Below are positions 63,007 through 64,000 of a DNA stretch of 64,000 nucleotides, in pieces; position 1 is the first letter of the stretch; each line of letters opens with the position of its first letter. Source of the DNA: Radiobacillus kanasensis (GTDB lineage Bacteria > Bacillota > Bacilli > Bacillales > Amphibacillaceae); the NCBI RefSeq assembly GCF_021049245.1, contig NZ_CP088020.1, positions 936,001-1,000,000 on the forward strand, given 5' to 3'. A program made the position numbers and the translations under genes. The notes under the pieces were generated by a model. That model did not search any database and was not told where the DNA came from. It saw nothing but the letters and a program-made list of their open reading frames with translations.

Positions 63007-64000
63007 ATGGCGAAACAAAATGAAACACAGGTTAAGTTTAGTGTCTTTAATAAGGAGTTTAATGAAGGCATCAAAGAAATGGAAAAGGAAAGTACGAAGC
63101 TTCGAAAAGAATTTAGACTTCAATCGGAACAGATGAAAGATACAGCTAGTGCTACTGAGAAGTTGGAAGCAAGGGTTGAGTATCTAGGAAAAGAACAAAG
63201 CAATGTTAAAAATAGAATCAAATCAACCAGTGATCAACTGAAAAAAGCACAAGAAGTCTATGGCGAAAACTCTAACGAAGCAAACAAACTTTCCAACAAA
63301 CTTCTAGACTTGCGTATATCGGAACAAAAACTAGGTAATGCGATTAATCGTTCAAAGGCTGATATTGAACAGCAAAGTCAATCAATGACAGAGGCTAGAC
63401 AAGATGCACAAAAATACCAACAAGCGTTAGATGGTATTGCTGAAAAGGCTAATGAAACAGGTGATTCACTCTCAACAGGTCTGTCACTTCCGTTAGCAGG
63501 AATCGGTACAGTTGCAGGAATGAGTGCTATGGACATGGATGGTGCTCTGAGATTGATGACTGGTTCTTTAGGTGCAACTGGCGATGAAGCCAAGCAACTA
63601 GAATCAGATATGCGTGCTGTTTGGGAAGATGGTTTTGGTGACAATCCGGAACAAGTTGCTCGATCAATCGCACTCATTAAACAAAATATTAAGGACATTA
63701 ACAGTGGTGAAGATTTACAAAAGATAACTAAAAACATGTTAATCTTAGCAAACGCAACGGAAGCCGATATGAGTGAAGCTACTCGTGGTGTGAATCAGTT
63801 AATGCATAACTTCGGATTAACAGCCCAAGAATCAATGGATCTGTTTACCAAAGGGCAACAAGAAGGTTTGAATTTTTCACAGGAAATGTTCGATAACATA
63901 TCGGAATACGCTCCGTTGTTTAAGCAAATGGGATTCACAGCGCAAGAGTATTTCACAATTCTAGCAAATGGTACAGAGAACGGTGCATATAATCTAGATT
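63007..64000 (+). CDS. Tail tape measure protein (5' part, runs off the window)
   Basis: The ATG at 63007 (behind TTAGGAGGTGAG) opens a frame that stays open to the last base (331 codons). A long N-terminal coiled coil (~10-140) is followed by a Gly/Ala-rich hydrophobic stretch (LSLPLAGIGTVAG) and a helical TMP domain (MDGALRLMTGSLGATGDEAK, GLTAQESMDLF). It sets tail length. Confidence 0.92.
   Translation, partial: MAKQNETQVKFSVFNKEFNEGIKEMEKESTKLRKEFRLQSEQMKDTASATEKLEARVEYLGKEQSNVKNRIKSTSDQLKKAQEVYGENSNEANKLSNKLLDLRISEQKLGNAINRSKADIEQQSQSMTEARQDAQKYQQALDGIAEKANETGDSLSTGLSLPLAGIGTVAGMSAMDMDGALRLMTGSLGATGDEAKQLESDMRAVWEDGFGDNPEQVARSIALIKQNIKDINSGEDLQKITKNMLILANATEADMSEATRGVNQLMHNFGLTAQESMDLFTKGQQEGLNFSQEMFDNISEYAPLFKQMGFTAQEYFTILANGTENGAYNLD

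Overview
The window is chromosomal DNA of a low-GC, spore-forming Gram-positive bacterium of the Bacillaceae. Evidence: strong AGGAGG ribosome sites with many TTG and GTG starts, sporulation genes (prkA, yhbH), the ribDEAH operon behind an FMN riboswitch, and a queG-yhbB-trmL block ordered as in Bacillus subtilis. No sequence search was possible, so the genus is open. The last ~26 kb is a prophage that runs off the right edge.

Host part (1-37.8 kb). Two acetyltransferases, an aldo/keto reductase and a small membrane protein lead to the FMN-controlled riboflavin operon (2.8-6.5 kb). Then come a DinB-fold protein, a broken VOC gene, a pentapeptide-repeat protein, a Nudix hydrolase, an HpaB-type monooxygenase, an EamA exporter, a PAS-GGDEF-EAL protein, a small kinase and D-amino acid aminotransferase. 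From 16.39 to 17.05 kb lies a self-contained RNA transcription unit: a sigma-A promoter, three ~150-bp tandem repeats that each begin like the downstream tRNA, an intact tRNA-Gly(UCC) and a terminator. An ABC-class ATPase, queG, a YhbB-like amidase, a helically phased GCCG repeat array, trmL and prkA follow. Next are copC-copD, fabI, a Pro/Gly-rich protein, uppP, a DedA protein, odhA-odhB, and a divergent SgrR-type regulator/MFS pair.

Prophage (37.8 kb to the edge). yhbH, a sporulation gene, loses its normal C-terminus where the prophage begins, and a large serine recombinase is the first prophage gene. Next are a LexA-like repressor and its Cro-like paralogue around three palindromic operators, then early small genes, an antirepressor, replication initiator and helicase loader. 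A frameshifted cytosine methyltransferase, an adenine methyltransferase and many small Cys-rich proteins follow, then ArpU and a minimal tyrosine recombinase. The late module is HNH, an XRE-fused terminase small subunit, large terminase, portal, ClpP-like protease, HK97 capsid, connectors, tail tube, tail chaperone and the start of the tape measure. It is a siphovirus-type head and tail cluster.

Best candidates for new biology: (1) the three tRNA-Gly-like structured repeats, in which an outer helix shows compensatory base changes; (2) the prophage interrupting yhbH, with the layout of the known sporulation-excised elements in sigK and spsM; (3) a CCC-TAA +1 frameshift site that would add an Fn3 domain to the tail tube protein, with a closely related Fn3 domain fused directly to the capsid; (4) the ~20-21-bp phased GCCG array; (5) a structured intergenic element in the early prophage region.
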